DNA of 64,000 bases from positions 806,001 to 870,000 of the forward strand of contig JADJPW010000001.1 of the NCBI GenBank assembly GCA_016713035.1, given 5' to 3'. Positions 53,600 to 63,995 of this stretch are shown in pieces (the stretch's first letter is position 1; each line of letters opens with the position of its first letter). Source of the DNA: Verrucomicrobiaceae bacterium. Its GTDB lineage: Bacteria; Verrucomicrobiota; Verrucomicrobiia; Verrucomicrobiales; Verrucomicrobiaceae. Made by a program: the position numbers and the translations under genes. The notes below the pieces were generated by a model. It was not told the origin of the DNA. It worked only from the letters and a program-made list of their open reading frames with translations, and did no database searches.

Positions 53600-54619
53600 T
53601 TATGAACTAGCAAGAGCCGCCTTCACACGCGCCTCCTGCTCCGCCATCTGTAGATCGGAATCGACCATGATTTTGACAAGATCTTTGAAGCGGACTTTGG
53701 GCTCCCAACCGAGTTGGCGCTTTGCTTTGGCTGGATCACCGATGAGTAGCTCCACTTCAGCAGGCCGCTCATAGCGAGAGTCATGCACGACGTACTTCTC
53801 CCAGTCCAAGCCGAGAAGCTGGAAGGTCTCTTGGCAGAACTCCCGCACACTGTGCGTCTCATTGGTGGCGACGACGTAGTCATCAGGCTGATCCTGCTGG
53901 AGCATGAGCCACATCATTTCGACATACTCACCCGCGAATCCCCAATCGCGTTTCGCGTCGAGGTTGCCGAGATAGAGCTTGTCCTGAAGGCCCAATTTAA
54001 TGCGAGTAGCTGCACGCGTGATCTTACGAGTCACGAAAGTCTCTCCACGGCGAGGACTCTCGTGATTGAAGAGAATGCCATTGCTGGCATGCAGGCCGTA
54101 GCTCTCCCGGTAATTCACCGTGAGCCAGTATGCATAAACTTTGGCACAACCATATGGTGAACGCGGCCAAAACGGCGTCTTCTCGGTCTGCGGCACCTCC
54201 TGCACCTTGCCGAACATCTCTGAGGAGGACGCTTGGTAGAAACGTGTGTTTTTGACCAATCCAGCCTCGCGAATGGACTCCAAAATGCGCACTGCCCCCA
54301 GCCCATCGACATCACCCGTGTATTCAGGGATGTCGAAAGAGACCTTCACATGAGACTGAGCCCCGAGATTATAGATTTCGTCCGGCTTCAGTTCATAAAG
54401 CAGCTTCACCATGTGCACGGCATCGGCCAAGTCGCCGTAATGGAGCTTTAAACGACTACCATCAACATGTGGGTCCTGATAAATGTGATCAATGCGCCCA
54501 GTGTTAAAACTCGAAGAGCGGCGGATGATACCGTGTACTTCATAGCCTTTTTTGAGGAGGAGTTCGGCCAGATAGGAGCCGTCTTGTCCAGTAATGCCAG
54601 TGATGAGCGCTTTTTTCAT
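53600..54619 (-). CDS. gmd: GDP-mannose 4,6-dehydratase
   Basis: This 339-residue short-chain dehydratase converts GDP-mannose to the 4-keto-6-deoxy sugar. The N-terminus is MKKALITGITGQDGSYLAELL (NADP-binding). RRSSSFNTGRIDHIY, SSSEMFGKVQEVPQTEKTPF with YGCAKVYAYW (catalytic Tyr and Lys) and NHESPRRGETFVTRKITRA follow. The active Thr, Glu, Tyr and Lys positions are in place. It precedes fcl by 18 bases. A second, divergent member of the family is at 61286-62258. Confidence 0.96.
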   Translation of the reverse strand: MKKALITGITGQDGSYLAELLLKKGYEVHGIIRRSSSFNTGRIDHIYQDPHVDGSRLKLHYGDLADAVHMVKLLYELKPDEIYNLGAQSHVKVSFDIPEYTGDVDGLGAVRILESIREAGLVKNTRFYQASSSEMFGKVQEVPQTEKTPFWPRSPYGCAKVYAYWLTVNYRESYGLHASNGILFNHESPRRGETFVTRKITRAATRIKLGLQDKLYLGNLDAKRDWGFAGEYVEMMWLMLQQDQPDDYVVATNETHSVREFCQETFQLLGLDWEKYVVHDSRYERPAEVELLIGDPAKAKRQLGWEPKVRFKDLVKIMVDSDLQMAEQEARVKAALASS

Positions 54620-54690
54620 GTGGAAGTGGTGGGAATATGGCCTCTAACGTCTTTTGACAGGCTTTCGAGAAAAATTTACTCCTTCGCTCG

Positions 54691-55941
54691 TCAGCGGGCA
54701 GCCGTGGCGATGATCTCGACCAGACGTGGGCACAGGACGGAGTGCGAAAATTCGGCTCCTAGGGCCTGAGCGGCAGCATTTGGCGGCTGCGGCCCACGAG
54801 CAGCAGCGGAGCGTATTTCCCCCAAGATGCGGTCCACTTCCCCATGCTGCGCTAGGCGGGCATAAGCAGGATCGGCCAATCGGCGCACGATGTCCCCCCC
54901 GTGGCTCTGCTTCGGCCCCACAAACAACAGGGGAATGCCAAGCGTGAGGATGTTGTAAATTTTGCAGGGATGTACGATGCCAACAAACGGATCCCCCATC
55001 ACAACTAGGTGCAGATCCGCACTAGAAAGCGAGCCTGAAAGCTCCTCCATCGGCTGATAAGGCAGTGTCGTGATATTCGACAGCGATTGTTCTTTTTGAA
55101 AAGCCTGCACCTTCTTAAACTCGCTACCACCGCCGACAAAGAGGAAGTGGATGTGATCCTCGCATTTCAGAGCCTGCGCAGCCGCCAGCACCGTATCGAG
55201 CGGATGGCATGGGCTGTGATTCCCCGAGTACATGACGACAAATTTGCTGCCCAGGCCGTGCTTGGCGCGAAAAGCCTCACGCGCCGGCACATCGAAACGC
55301 ACGGCCTGATCGTGAGACCAGGGCGCATCCGTGTGAATGACCTCCTCATGCACTCCTTTGCGGATCAGCCGCTCCGCCATAAAGCGATCCAGCGCGATGA
55401 TGCGTGCCGCCTGTCGGAAGCTCCATTTTTGGATGAACGTCAGCGTGCGCTCCACCACCCCGCCCGCTTTGAGCCAGCCCGCCGCCACCGCTTCATCTGG
55501 ATTCAAGTCCATCACCCACGGCACCACCTCACCGCCTTTGAGCTTCGCCGCCACCGTGCCCAGTGTGGAGATCAGCGGCGGTGAAGTGAGGCAAACCGTC
55601 ACATCATGCCGTGGCATGAAGAGAAGGATGCGGGCCGCGTTCAGCCAAAACACGCCAAAGTCGATGAGGCGGTGCAGTTTGGACTTTTTGCCGAGTCCTG
55701 GAGTCCAGATGCGACGAATGTCGATACCGTTCCACCTCTCTCGCACAGGATAACGCCGCGTCGGATCATCATAACCGCGACTGGATGCCACGGCGGTGAC
55801 GTGATGCCCTGTCTTGACCAACTCCAATGCCAGATCCGTGAGATGTTGGGCAGTGGCTACATGATCAGGGTGGAAGCACTGATTTATTAAAAGGATGCGT
55901 AATCCGCTCTCATATCGGACTGGGGGGGGATTGAGCGTCAT
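54691..55941 (-). CDS. Glycosyltransferase family 4 protein (WbuB-like)
   Basis: The 416-residue protein has two Rossmann domains of GT-B type. Patterns are LRILLINQCFHPDHVATAQHLTDLA near the start, FVVMYSGNHSPCHPLDTVLAAAQAL and VGIVHPCKIYNILTLGIPLLFVG at the acceptor-sugar end. It resembles WbuB-like fucosamine transferases of O-antigen clusters. The specific sugar is not certain. I chose the ATG at 55941, directly after the preceding gene, because the 57 residues upstream in the frame overlap that gene and are not conserved. Confidence 0.8.
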   Translation of the reverse strand: MTLNPPPVRYESGLRILLINQCFHPDHVATAQHLTDLALELVKTGHHVTAVASSRGYDDPTRRYPVRERWNGIDIRRIWTPGLGKKSKLHRLIDFGVFWLNAARILLFMPRHDVTVCLTSPPLISTLGTVAAKLKGGEVVPWVMDLNPDEAVAAGWLKAGGVVERTLTFIQKWSFRQAARIIALDRFMAERLIRKGVHEEVIHTDAPWSHDQAVRFDVPAREAFRAKHGLGSKFVVMYSGNHSPCHPLDTVLAAAQALKCEDHIHFLFVGGGSEFKKVQAFQKEQSLSNITTLPYQPMEELSGSLSSADLHLVVMGDPFVGIVHPCKIYNILTLGIPLLFVGPKQSHGGDIVRRLADPAYARLAQHGEVDRILGEIRSAAARGPQPPNAAAQALGAEFSHSVLCPRLVEIIATAAR

Positions 55942-55943
55942 CG

Positions 55944-57110
55944 TCAAAGGCCCTGGATAATGGTTTCGTAAAGCTCTCTGAGTCTTACCCCGGTAGCGGC
56001 CATGCCATGATGTGACCAAGCGTATGCACGGGCCGCCTGACCAAGCTTTACACTTTCTTCCTGGCTTGAAAGCAACCTTAAAACATCCGGAGCTATGGCA
56101 TCCGCACTGCACGGGATCAGGCTCACCGCATCATCACGGGCCGCAGAGACTGCCAGAGCAACTTTATCGGTGGCAACGCATGGCAGTCCAGCAGCCATCG
56201 CCTCCAGCAGAGCCATTCCAAAGTTCTCCGAATGCGAGGGAAGGCAGAACACCTTTGCAGCAGCCAGCGCCGAGAGTTTCAGGTCTCCACTAAGGAATCC
56301 AGCCCAGGTAATGGCCTCAGACACACCATGTACCTCAGCCAAACGGCGTAGCTCCTCTATGAGCTGCGGTGGGCCATCTCCCACGATGACCAGCCGAGCA
56401 TCGGTCACCGTCTTCTGAATCTCCCGGAAGGCCGGAATCAGCATCTCGAGCCCCTTTTTTCGGTCCACCCTGGAAATGAAAACGATTCGCGATCCGGCGG
56501 CAGCTTCTGGAAACCTTTCCAAAAAAAGTGCCGGGCTGGGGAGGCACTCAAAGTCCGCCAGATCGATTCCAAGGGGAATGATCACCGCCATGGAACGAAT
56601 GCCGAGGCGTGCCACATCCTCGGCCTCATCTAGGCTTGTAAAATGCATGGCCGCCGCCACATCAAAGAAAGGTTTCTCGAAGAGCCGGAAGAACATTTTT
56701 TTGAGCATCGGGCGCCGGTTTTCCATGCCCCAACGATTCAATATGCCAAGCGGGCGGACCACAAAAGGAACCCGTGCCTTTGCCGCAGCCCGACATGCGG
56801 CCCAACTCGAGTAGGTGAACACGCCATGAACGTGGACTAAATCGTAATCCACTACATGGCGAGCGAGCCATTTCCCAAGAGCAACAGATACCCGGTAAGG
56901 ACGGCAAGTGAGCCCAAACGAGAGGCGCTGAAAGCCTTCCTTGTCGCTCACGGCACCTTGCGAGGAATGGCCTTCCGGCAAGGTTTCATCAATCGTTGCC
57001 ACATGCACCTCGACACCCGCAGCCGCTAGGCCTCGGGCCATCACCGGCATGGCCGCAGCAGGCCCTCCATAAGAGGCTGCGAGACTGGGTATGACATGCA
57101 AGACTCGCAT
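55944..57110 (-). CDS. Glycosyltransferase family 4 protein
   Basis: The 388-residue enzyme begins MRVLHVIPSLAASYGGPAAAM, a family start with nucleotide-sugar contacts. FISRVDRKKGLEMLIPAF, VIVGDGPPQLIEEL and FCLPSHSENFGMALLEAMAAGLPCVATD form the GT-B C-terminal domain with the E-x7-E donor motif. It is likely a retaining transferase in exopolysaccharide assembly. It is followed within 2 bases by the WbuB-like gene. Confidence 0.88.
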   Translation of the reverse strand: MRVLHVIPSLAASYGGPAAAMPVMARGLAAAGVEVHVATIDETLPEGHSSQGAVSDKEGFQRLSFGLTCRPYRVSVALGKWLARHVVDYDLVHVHGVFTYSSWAACRAAAKARVPFVVRPLGILNRWGMENRRPMLKKMFFRLFEKPFFDVAAAMHFTSLDEAEDVARLGIRSMAVIIPLGIDLADFECLPSPALFLERFPEAAAGSRIVFISRVDRKKGLEMLIPAFREIQKTVTDARLVIVGDGPPQLIEELRRLAEVHGVSEAITWAGFLSGDLKLSALAAAKVFCLPSHSENFGMALLEAMAAGLPCVATDKVALAVSAARDDAVSLIPCSADAIAPDVLRLLSSQEESVKLGQAARAYAWSHHGMAATGVRLRELYETIIQGL

Positions 57111-57119
57111 CCTGAGTAT

Positions 57120-58908
57120 TCAAAGGCTTTTGAGCCACTGCTGGAGCATAAATACCGTCCAAATTTGATACCATGGCGGATTTGCACCGTGCAATACGGC
57201 GGCAGCTTCCTTGAACTCATGCCCCCAGCGCTGTGACAGCCATTTATCAAAGGGGAACATGAAACCGCGTTTCGGCTGGTTCTTGACCCAGTCTGGCACC
57301 TCTGGCACCGCATCGAGCAGCAACTGTTTTCCGGCCTGAACCCGGAACCTGGAGGGGATCTTTGAGATCGACTCAAACAGCATTTTGTCCACAAACGGAA
57401 CCCGCAATTCAAGACCATGCCGCATGCTCATGACGTCACTGTCACGCAGAAGCTGGTTTCGCATGTAGAAACTGGCCTCGCAGGCACTGACCGCATCAGC
57501 CTCATCAGTTAGATCAAACACTTCATAGGGCGGCGGTGGCTCGATGGCCTCGCTGCTGCCCGTGATCGCCCTAACGAGTGCCATCGCCTCACGCTGGGAA
57601 AATATGCCACGAAAGGCACGGTAAGCTTCGAATACTGACGGCTTTCCGCCAAGAAACGCGCCCAAGCGGCGAACGCGTGACGGCATCAGCGAATTTTGAA
57701 AGATCCTGGAGGAAAGAGATGACAAGCCAGGCACCCAATGTGCCACCTTCGCGAGGGTCATCAGGCGTGGTATTTTCTGAAAGCTCGGATAACCACCGAA
57801 AAATTCATCCCCCCAAACCGGACAACACGACTTTCATCCCGTGCTGCCTGGCGAAAGCCGATACGGTGAACGTGTTGAGCCCATCGACGCTCGGCTGATC
57901 CATCGAATCCAAATAACTGGCGAAACTTTGCTCCGCGAACTGTCCGTTCATGGCTAGCTCGTGATGGCTAGCACCAAAATGAGCGGCTGTCCGCGCAGCG
58001 ATCCCGCTTTCATCCAATACCTGATCATCCACACCAATCGAAAAAGTGGATACCCCCCGATGCCCGATTTTTTCCGCCAGTGCGAGGAGCACCGTCGAAT
58101 CTATTCCTCCGCTCAAAAAGATGCCTACAGGCACATCACTGACAAAGTGAGCCTTGATGGAATCCAGCAATGCCTCGCGGCAGAGATGCACCGCCTCATT
58201 GGCACCAATGGGACCAGGGTCGAAATTCACATGCCAGTAGCGCTTTATTTTCATGCCATCCCGCCGCCAGAAAAGAGTATGCCCGGCCTCTAGACATCTG
58301 ACATCACGAAGAAGAGTGCCAGGCTCGGAAACCGAACCCAATTTTAGGTAGCGGAGCATCGCGCCGCGATCTAACTCTCTACTGACGAGGTGACCACGGG
58401 CAAGAGCACGCAATTCAGACGCGAAAACCAAGGTTCCATTTGCACCAGCGTGATAGTAGAGCGGCTTTATGCCAAATGGATCACGAGCTAGGAAGGCGGT
58501 CTTTGACTGTTCGTCCCAGATGGCAAAGGCGAACATCCCACGAAGCATGGGCACCATTTCCTCGCCATGACACTGATACAAGCGTAGGAGCACCTCAGTA
58601 TCCGTCTGGGTGTGGAAAACAATGCCTCTTGCTTCCAAAGAGGCTCGCAGCTCCCTGAAATTGTAGATCTCGCCATTGAACGTAATGGTCAATGGCACAT
58701 CTGACAGTGACATTGGCTGGTGGCCCGCCTCTGACAAATCGAGAATGGAAAGACGAGTGTGAACAAACCCCGCTTCTCTGGATGGAGACAACCACATACC
58801 CAGGTCATCTGGTCCACGATGCAAAAGACTCTTTTGCATGCTCCTCAACTCATCCTCGATCGGGATGGGTAAGGTCTTCGAGTGAATAATTCCGGCGATT
58901 CCGCACAT
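57120..58908 (-). CDS. asnB: Asparagine synthetase-like amidotransferase, frameshifted
   Basis: The N-terminal half starts MCGIAGIIHS with Cys2 as the glutamine amidotransferase nucleophile and continues to the PP-loop SGGIDSTVLLALAEK. The frame breaks in a run of six C on the plus strand (57809-57814), right after VVLSGLGG. In the other frame DEFFGGYPSFQK continues the expected family sequence to the stop at 57120. A full-length protein of about 595 residues results if two bases are restored. In polysaccharide clusters such proteins amidate sugar carboxylates or make asparagine. Enzymes of this type in sugar loci are often named AsnB; the target is unknown. Confidence 0.8.
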
Positions 58909-58970
58909 TGGCGCGTTAGTGTATTTTTTTTAATGATTTAGCAGGATTTATGTCACCTGCAAACAGCGCC

Positions 58971-60141
58971 TTATTGTAGCGCCTTCCGCCACGCCGAAAC
59001 TGCACTCTGGGCTGCTTCAATGAAGCGTACAGCTCCCGATTCAAGTGAATGATCTGTCACAGACTCTCGCGCAGCCCGCCTCATTTCGTCGAGTTGCGAG
59101 CTATCCAGAGACGCGGCTTGCTTCATAGCTGCAAGCAATGCGGCTTCATCGCCACCCGGCACCAGCCAACCATTTGAGCCCTCTTTGAGAAACTCCAATG
59201 CAGCCCCTGTCTGATCGGTCGAAATAACTGGCAGGCCGGAGGCAAGCGCCTCGATCGCGGCAAGCCCCCACCCGTCATAGTGGGAAGGAAAGCAGAAGAT
59301 GTCCGCCTCCGCGTAAAACTGGGGTAAATTTCCCCAGGGTTGGAAACCTGCCCACTCCACCTGGCCAGCACAGTCAGCTAGGATAACCTTCAATTTTGGA
59401 ACCAAGGGGCCATCTCCTACCAGCACCAGGCGGACATCCGGGTGGCTGGAGGCAAGACGGCTGAATGCGCGAGCCAGCTCCATCACTCCCTTGCGCGGGA
59501 TCATAGCACCACAAAACAAGAATTGTTTCCCCTGAGGCTTTTCTCTTTTTTCGCAAACAAACCGGCTCAGATCCGAGAAGTAGGGAATGTCAAAATACTC
59601 ATGTTCGGGACCAAACTCACTCAGGTAGCCTTCCACACCGAACTTGCCCACACCCCAGATTGGCGCAGGGCAGGCATGCAAAGGAGATAGCAGGAGTCTT
59701 CTTTGAAGCCTGCCGATGAGCCCCAGGTGCATGAATCCCGGCCGCTCTCCCCAAAACACCCACGGCATTCCAGCTGCAGCGCGTTTGCGGATGGCTCTCA
59801 ACGCGAAAGGATGTGTAATAATTAAAGACTGCGACATCCGCTGCCATCAGCACTGCCATAGCACTTTTCGACAGTTCAGGTGTCTCATCCACTATCATGT
59901 GCGCATGAGACAGCGCAGGCTTGGCCCATTGCCTGGATCGATCATTGCTGGTGAGATAGACGACATCTAGACTGCATAGTCCAGACGCGTTGATCGCGTT
60001 GAAGAACTCCACCTGATACGGGGATGTGAGATGCGTCAGCACGGCGATTCGCAATCCCCGGCGCTGTTCCGGCTGCCTGGAGGCTGCCACATCGTCCCCG
60101 CTGGCAAAAACAGCACTTCCCGAGTCCACACCATTTTCCAC
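58971..60141 (-). CDS. Glycosyltransferase family 4 protein, frameshifted
   Basis: The N-terminal frame (60141 to about 59820) begins MENGVDSG and contains GLRIAVLTHLTSPYQVEFFN, then DVAVFNYYT. The C-terminal frame continues with HPFALRAIRKRAAAGMPWVFWGERPG and has CGAMIPRKGVMELARAF, VLVGDGPLVPKL and CFPSHYDGWGLAAIEALASGLPVISTD. The shift lies at 59817-59827 (a CACA or T run). Put together the protein is of usual length (about 389 residues). It acts within the exopolysaccharide cluster; donor and acceptor are not known. Confidence 0.8.
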
Positions 60142-60196
60142 CAGTGGACGTACAAAATCAGCAAACAGGCGACTTACCCGGGCATACCCAAACTGT

Positions 60197-61279
60197 TCAC
60201 GAACGGCCTCTCGGAGTGCTCTCAGGCTGGAATATGAGTGGATTGGGGTAAGTGCGTTCCAATATCTGGCACGCGGTCTCTGCGATCTTCAAGGGATAGT
60301 TAGGATCAACCAAAGCGCCTAAACGACCATGATCCAACGCATCCACGGAGCCATCGACATTGCCAGCGATGACAGGCTTTCCAGTTGCCATGGCCTCCAA
60401 GAACACGATCCCAAAGCCCTCTTGTGAGCTGGGCATCACAAATAGGTCACACATACGGTAAAGGGCCGGTAACTCCGCGACTGGCACATGACCGATGAAT
60501 TTCACATTTTCACCCAAGCCCATCACCTCAGCCTCGTCTTTGAGACGTACAAGATCATCTCCCTGTCCCGCCACGACGTAAACAGCATCTGGGTGACGTT
60601 CCAGTATCCGCCTCATCGCCACAAAAACCTGCCGATGCCCCTTATAACGTTCGGAGAGTGCTAGGCGACTCACAGTCAACAAAACCGGATGATGCGGTTT
60701 GAAGCCATACTTCTCCATGAGATCCTTCGGCTTTTCCCCAATGGCAAAACGTTCGACATCAAACGTGCAGGGTACAAGCTTGCACAGGCGTGGCTCCACC
60801 CCGTGATGGCGTACCACATGATCACGCGTGAATCCACTAATCGCCGCTAGAGCGTCCGCAGCACACATGGCGCGGATACGGTGCCTCGAGGTCACGTTCC
60901 ATGCTTCGATGCCATAGAGAAAACCAGCATACTTGGTGCCAATCAGCGACCGGAGAGCCTGGATGGCAGGAAGAAAGTGCAAATGGGCACCCAAGACACA
61001 AACCGGCCGTTCAGTAATCCCCATAGCGAAGCCTTTCGCCGCGAATGCCGCAGTACGCAAAAAGATGGGCACAGCGGCCACAGAGGAGAAGCGCACGCCC
61101 ATATCCATCAACGGATCTGTTGAATCCACGTCATCATTTTTCAGGAGCACATGAAGGTCGCAGTCAGGAAACCCCTGCTTCAGCGCCATCACGAGGGTAC
61201 GGCAGAACGCCTGAATGCCCCCGGTTCCTTCCCGAATGCCTGGAGCCCAGACATGAATGGTTCTCAGTGGTTTATGCAT
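60197..61279 (-). CDS. Glycosyltransferase family 4 protein
   Basis: The 360-residue enzyme has typical GT4 features: VWAPGIREGTGGIQAFC at the start, LTVSRLALSERYKGHRQVF, and VMPSSQEGFGIVFLEAMATGKPVIAG with the EGFG and E-x7-E motif for the donor. No membrane helix is seen. It lies 6 bases from the second gmd gene upstream and 55 bases before the next gene. Start MHKPLRTIHV is preferred, since TIHVWAPG begins the first strand. Confidence 0.88.
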   Translation of the reverse strand: MHKPLRTIHVWAPGIREGTGGIQAFCRTLVMALKQGFPDCDLHVLLKNDDVDSTDPLMDMGVRFSSVAAVPIFLRTAAFAAKGFAMGITERPVCVLGAHLHFLPAIQALRSLIGTKYAGFLYGIEAWNVTSRHRIRAMCAADALAAISGFTRDHVVRHHGVEPRLCKLVPCTFDVERFAIGEKPKDLMEKYGFKPHHPVLLTVSRLALSERYKGHRQVFVAMRRILERHPDAVYVVAGQGDDLVRLKDEAEVMGLGENVKFIGHVPVAELPALYRMCDLFVMPSSQEGFGIVFLEAMATGKPVIAGNVDGSVDALDHGRLGALVDPNYPLKIAETACQILERTYPNPLIFQPESTPRGRS

Positions 61280-61285
61280 GTAATA

Positions 61286-62258
61286 TCAAATGCGTGTCAT
61301 ATCCGCGTCCACCATCGCCGAGATCATATCAGCGAATTGCGTCTCTTGTTTCCATCCGATCACACGATGAATTTTTGAGCTATCCCCTTGAAGCGGAACT
61401 GGCTCTTCGAGGCGCTGGAACATCGGATTCACCACCACATACTTCTTCCAGTCGAGTCCAGCCCGCTCAAATGCAATTTCACAAATCTCTCTGACGCTGT
61501 GCAGCTCGCCAGTCGCTACCACATAATCGTCCGGGGAAGCATGGGTGAGCATGGCATGCATGGCCCGCACATAATCTGTTGCGTCCAGCCCCAGTCACGT
61601 CTGGCGTCCAGATTTCCTAACTCCAAACGATCTTGGCGTCCGTGAGCGATGCGGGCGGCGGCCATGGTGATCTTGCGGGTCACAACTTGGGTCTACGCCG
61701 GGGGCTTTCGTGGTTGTAGAGGATGCCGGAACAACAGAACATCCCCTGAGTTTCGCGGTAGTTCCGCACCAGATGATAGGCAGCCAGTTTGCTGATCCCG
61801 TAGGCGCTGCGCGGCATGAAAGGTGTGTCCTCCTTTTGTGGAGCCGTGCCAGGCCTGCCAAACATCTCGCTGGTGCCCGCGAAATAAAACCGGCATGACT
61901 TTTGAAATTCACACAGCGCAGCCAGCAGATAATGAGTTCCAGCGATGTTAGTTTGAATGGTTTGATAACCATCCGCCAGCGTTTCTCCCACGAAAGAGGC
62001 TGCCGCCAGATGATAGCACTCGTCAAACCGCCAGCGTGACACAAGCCGGTAAAGGCCCGGAAAGTTATCCAGGCTGATGGGGTGGAGCACACAGCGCTCG
62101 TAGAGATCCTCTGGTGCACCGAATTGGGTGCTGCCTTTGATCTGCTCCAAGCCGGTCTGCCTCATCAGACCATGCACCTCGTAGCCCAGACCGAGCAGAT
62201 ACTCTGTTAGATAGGAGCCGTCTTGCCCGGTGATGCCCGTGATGAGCGCACGCTTCAT
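61286..62258 (-). CDS. Second GDP-mannose 4,6-dehydratase-like protein, two frameshifts
   Basis: The N-terminus MKRALITGITGQDGSYLTEYL and FAGTSEMFGRPGTAPQKEDTPF with YGISKLAAYHLV are GMD-like. The frame breaks after NHESPRR (around 61685-61700), then resumes in VTRKITMAAARIAHGRQDRL up to RRDWGW. It breaks again at a G run near 61584 and ends with DYVRAMHAMLTHASPDDYVVATGELHSVREI. All catalytic residues of a GDP-sugar dehydratase are present. It differs from the gmd at 53600 and could act on another sugar or be an RMD-like partner. Both shifts look like lost single bases. Confidence 0.75.
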
Positions 62259-62301
62259 GGTTGGGTGGATATTGATTGGTTACGAAGGATAAGTAGCTTT
62301 T

Positions 62302-63120
62302 TCATCGGTGAAGGGGGACGCACCATGCTTGGTACTCTCCGGGAGGCCGTGCCGCACTGACAGGTAGGCCGTCAAACATCGAAATCGAGTAATCGAGCCT
62401 TTCGGCAAGACTCATCAAGACTCGCCTTTCACGGTCATGTTGGTCGGAGATATGCAGTTCCACCATTAGAAAAGGGCGTGCAGCTTCAAGGACTCCAGAG
62501 GCCCCGGCGAGCACCTCGTCCGCAGCTCCTTCCACATCAATTTTGATGCAGTTTGGCATTCTTCCATGACTAGCTGCCAGTTCATCCAGGGGCATCGTTT
62601 CAACGGTCAAACTAGCGGATGATCCACAATCGAGCTTCACCGCAGACTCGGCAAAGGTACCCATGGTGGCGCGCGTGGTGTCGAAAGAGAAGCTTCGTAG
62701 TCCGCCTGAGGCGCTGATGGCCGCCTTGACCATTTGTACTTGCGGGTAGTCTCCCAGTGCCAGATTTGCGGCCAAGGCGCATTGGTTTTCGGGAAGAGGC
62801 TCCACCGCCAGGACCATTCCCTTGCTTCCGACCCTTGGAGCAAGCCCGATCGAAAACTGCCCCTGATTGGCACCGATGTCATAAAAGACACCACCTTCTG
62901 GCAGATGGTCTGAAAGCAAGGACAGTGCACGACGATGATCTGCCCCTAGCGCGTACATCAGCCCCATACCGGGAGCCACATGAAATCTCGTGCCCGCAGC
63001 AGGGCCGAAAAGCACCCGGCGCACTGCTCCATAGGGATAAATGAGGCGGGCAAGCAAGGAACGCCACCGCTTCGAAGGAGGTGTTTCAGGCAGTCTGGAG
63101 GCGGTTGGGGCAGATTTCAT
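62302..63120 (-). CDS. FkbM-family methyltransferase
   Basis: The 272-residue protein has an SAM-binding core with FYDIGANQGQFSIGLA (motif I, D-x-G-A-N-x-G), VEPLPENQCAL (motif II) and the FkbM-type block CIKIDVEGAADEVLAG. Such enzymes methylate hydroxyl groups, often on sugars. In this cluster it likely decorates the exopolysaccharide. The start overlaps the GT2 gene by four bases. Confidence 0.87.
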   Translation of the reverse strand: MKSAPTASRLPETPPSKRWRSLLARLIYPYGAVRRVLFGPAAGTRFHVAPGMGLMYALGADHRRALSLLSDHLPEGGVFYDIGANQGQFSIGLAPRVGSKGMVLAVEPLPENQCALAANLALGDYPQVQMVKAAISASGGLRSFSFDTTRATMGTFAESAVKLDCGSSASLTVETMPLDELAASHGRMPNCIKIDVEGAADEVLAGASGVLEAARPFLMVELHISDQHDRERRVLMSLAERLDYSISMFDGLPVSAARPPGEYQAWCVPLHR

Positions 63121-63995
63121 CTCGGCAAGTCAGTCTTCAAGCCAAGTGCCTGCGGGTGACGGCGCAGTTTCAGCCAGCCAAGCACCCCCGTCAAAGGCAG
63201 CGGTGTCCTGAGTCGCAAAATGTTCCAAACCTCTGCGGGTAGCTGGCGCAACGCTAGCCACACTGCACCTGCTTCCCCCTTGAGCAGCACTCGGATGGCG
63301 TAGCGCAGCCCAGTCAAGGCGGCCCAAGGCAGCAAAAGAAGGGGATATCGGCACAGCGGGAACAAAAAAGCGTTCAAGATAGCCCCGGCCACGATTTGCC
63401 GAGGCAGCGTTTCCGGCATCGGATGATCGTGAACCACGCGAAGGCAAGGATCATAAATCACCCGCCCCCCAAGGCAGTGCAATTGAAGGCTCACATCCAC
63501 TTCCTCGAACCCGTAAGCCACCACCCGCGACACAAAACCTTTCGTCCGCAGATACCACGGGCGGTTAAACACACTCCCGCAGCCCGAGAATACCGCGATA
63601 TGATGAAACCCCGCCGCCGCTTTTTCATCAGATAGGGTATCCCAGCTCAGCACTGCTGCCTCAGGAAACTTTTCGATGTCGGCCATCACACGGGCGAAGA
63701 AACCGGGACTCTCCGGAAACGAGTCATCATCAAAGGTCACCACCCACTCGTGCTTTGCCACCCGAATCATGCGGTCCCTAGATCCTCCAGGTCCCAACAA
63801 AGACGCGCTCGCCAGGAGCTTCACCTGCGGAAACAAACCCGAAACCTCATTCATGACTTCCTGGCAGCCCCCATCAATATGTACCACCACCTCGTCAGGA
63901 ACCGGGGAGCAGCCAAATACCACTTCCAGGGTATGAAGCAGCTTCCGCACCCGACGGTGCGCAGGAATGATGACCGTGAGTGGAATGACAGTCAC
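63117..63995 (-). CDS. Glycosyltransferase family 2 protein, start near window edge
   Basis: The 292-residue protein shows the GT-A fold: VIIPAHRRVRKLLHTLEVV at the start, FDDDSFPESPGFF (DxD-type metal site) and EEVDVSLQLHCLGGRVIYDP further on. A hydrophobic C-terminal segment (NAFLFPLCRYPLLLLPWAALTG) may anchor it to the membrane. The GTG at 63995 is the first start codon in view. The frame stays open to the window end, so the real start could be a few codons upstream. It overlaps the FkbM gene by four bases. Confidence 0.85.
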   Translation of the reverse strand: MTVIPLTVIIPAHRRVRKLLHTLEVVFGCSPVPDEVVVHIDGGCQEVMNEVSGLFPQVKLLASASLLGPGGSRDRMIRVAKHEWVVTFDDDSFPESPGFFARVMADIEKFPEAAVLSWDTLSDEKAAAGFHHIAVFSGCGSVFNRPWYLRTKGFVSRVVAYGFEEVDVSLQLHCLGGRVIYDPCLRVVHDHPMPETLPRQIVAGAILNAFLFPLCRYPLLLLPWAALTGLRYAIRVLLKGEAGAVWLALRQLPAEVWNILRLRTPLPLTGVLGWLKLRRHPQALGLKTDLPR

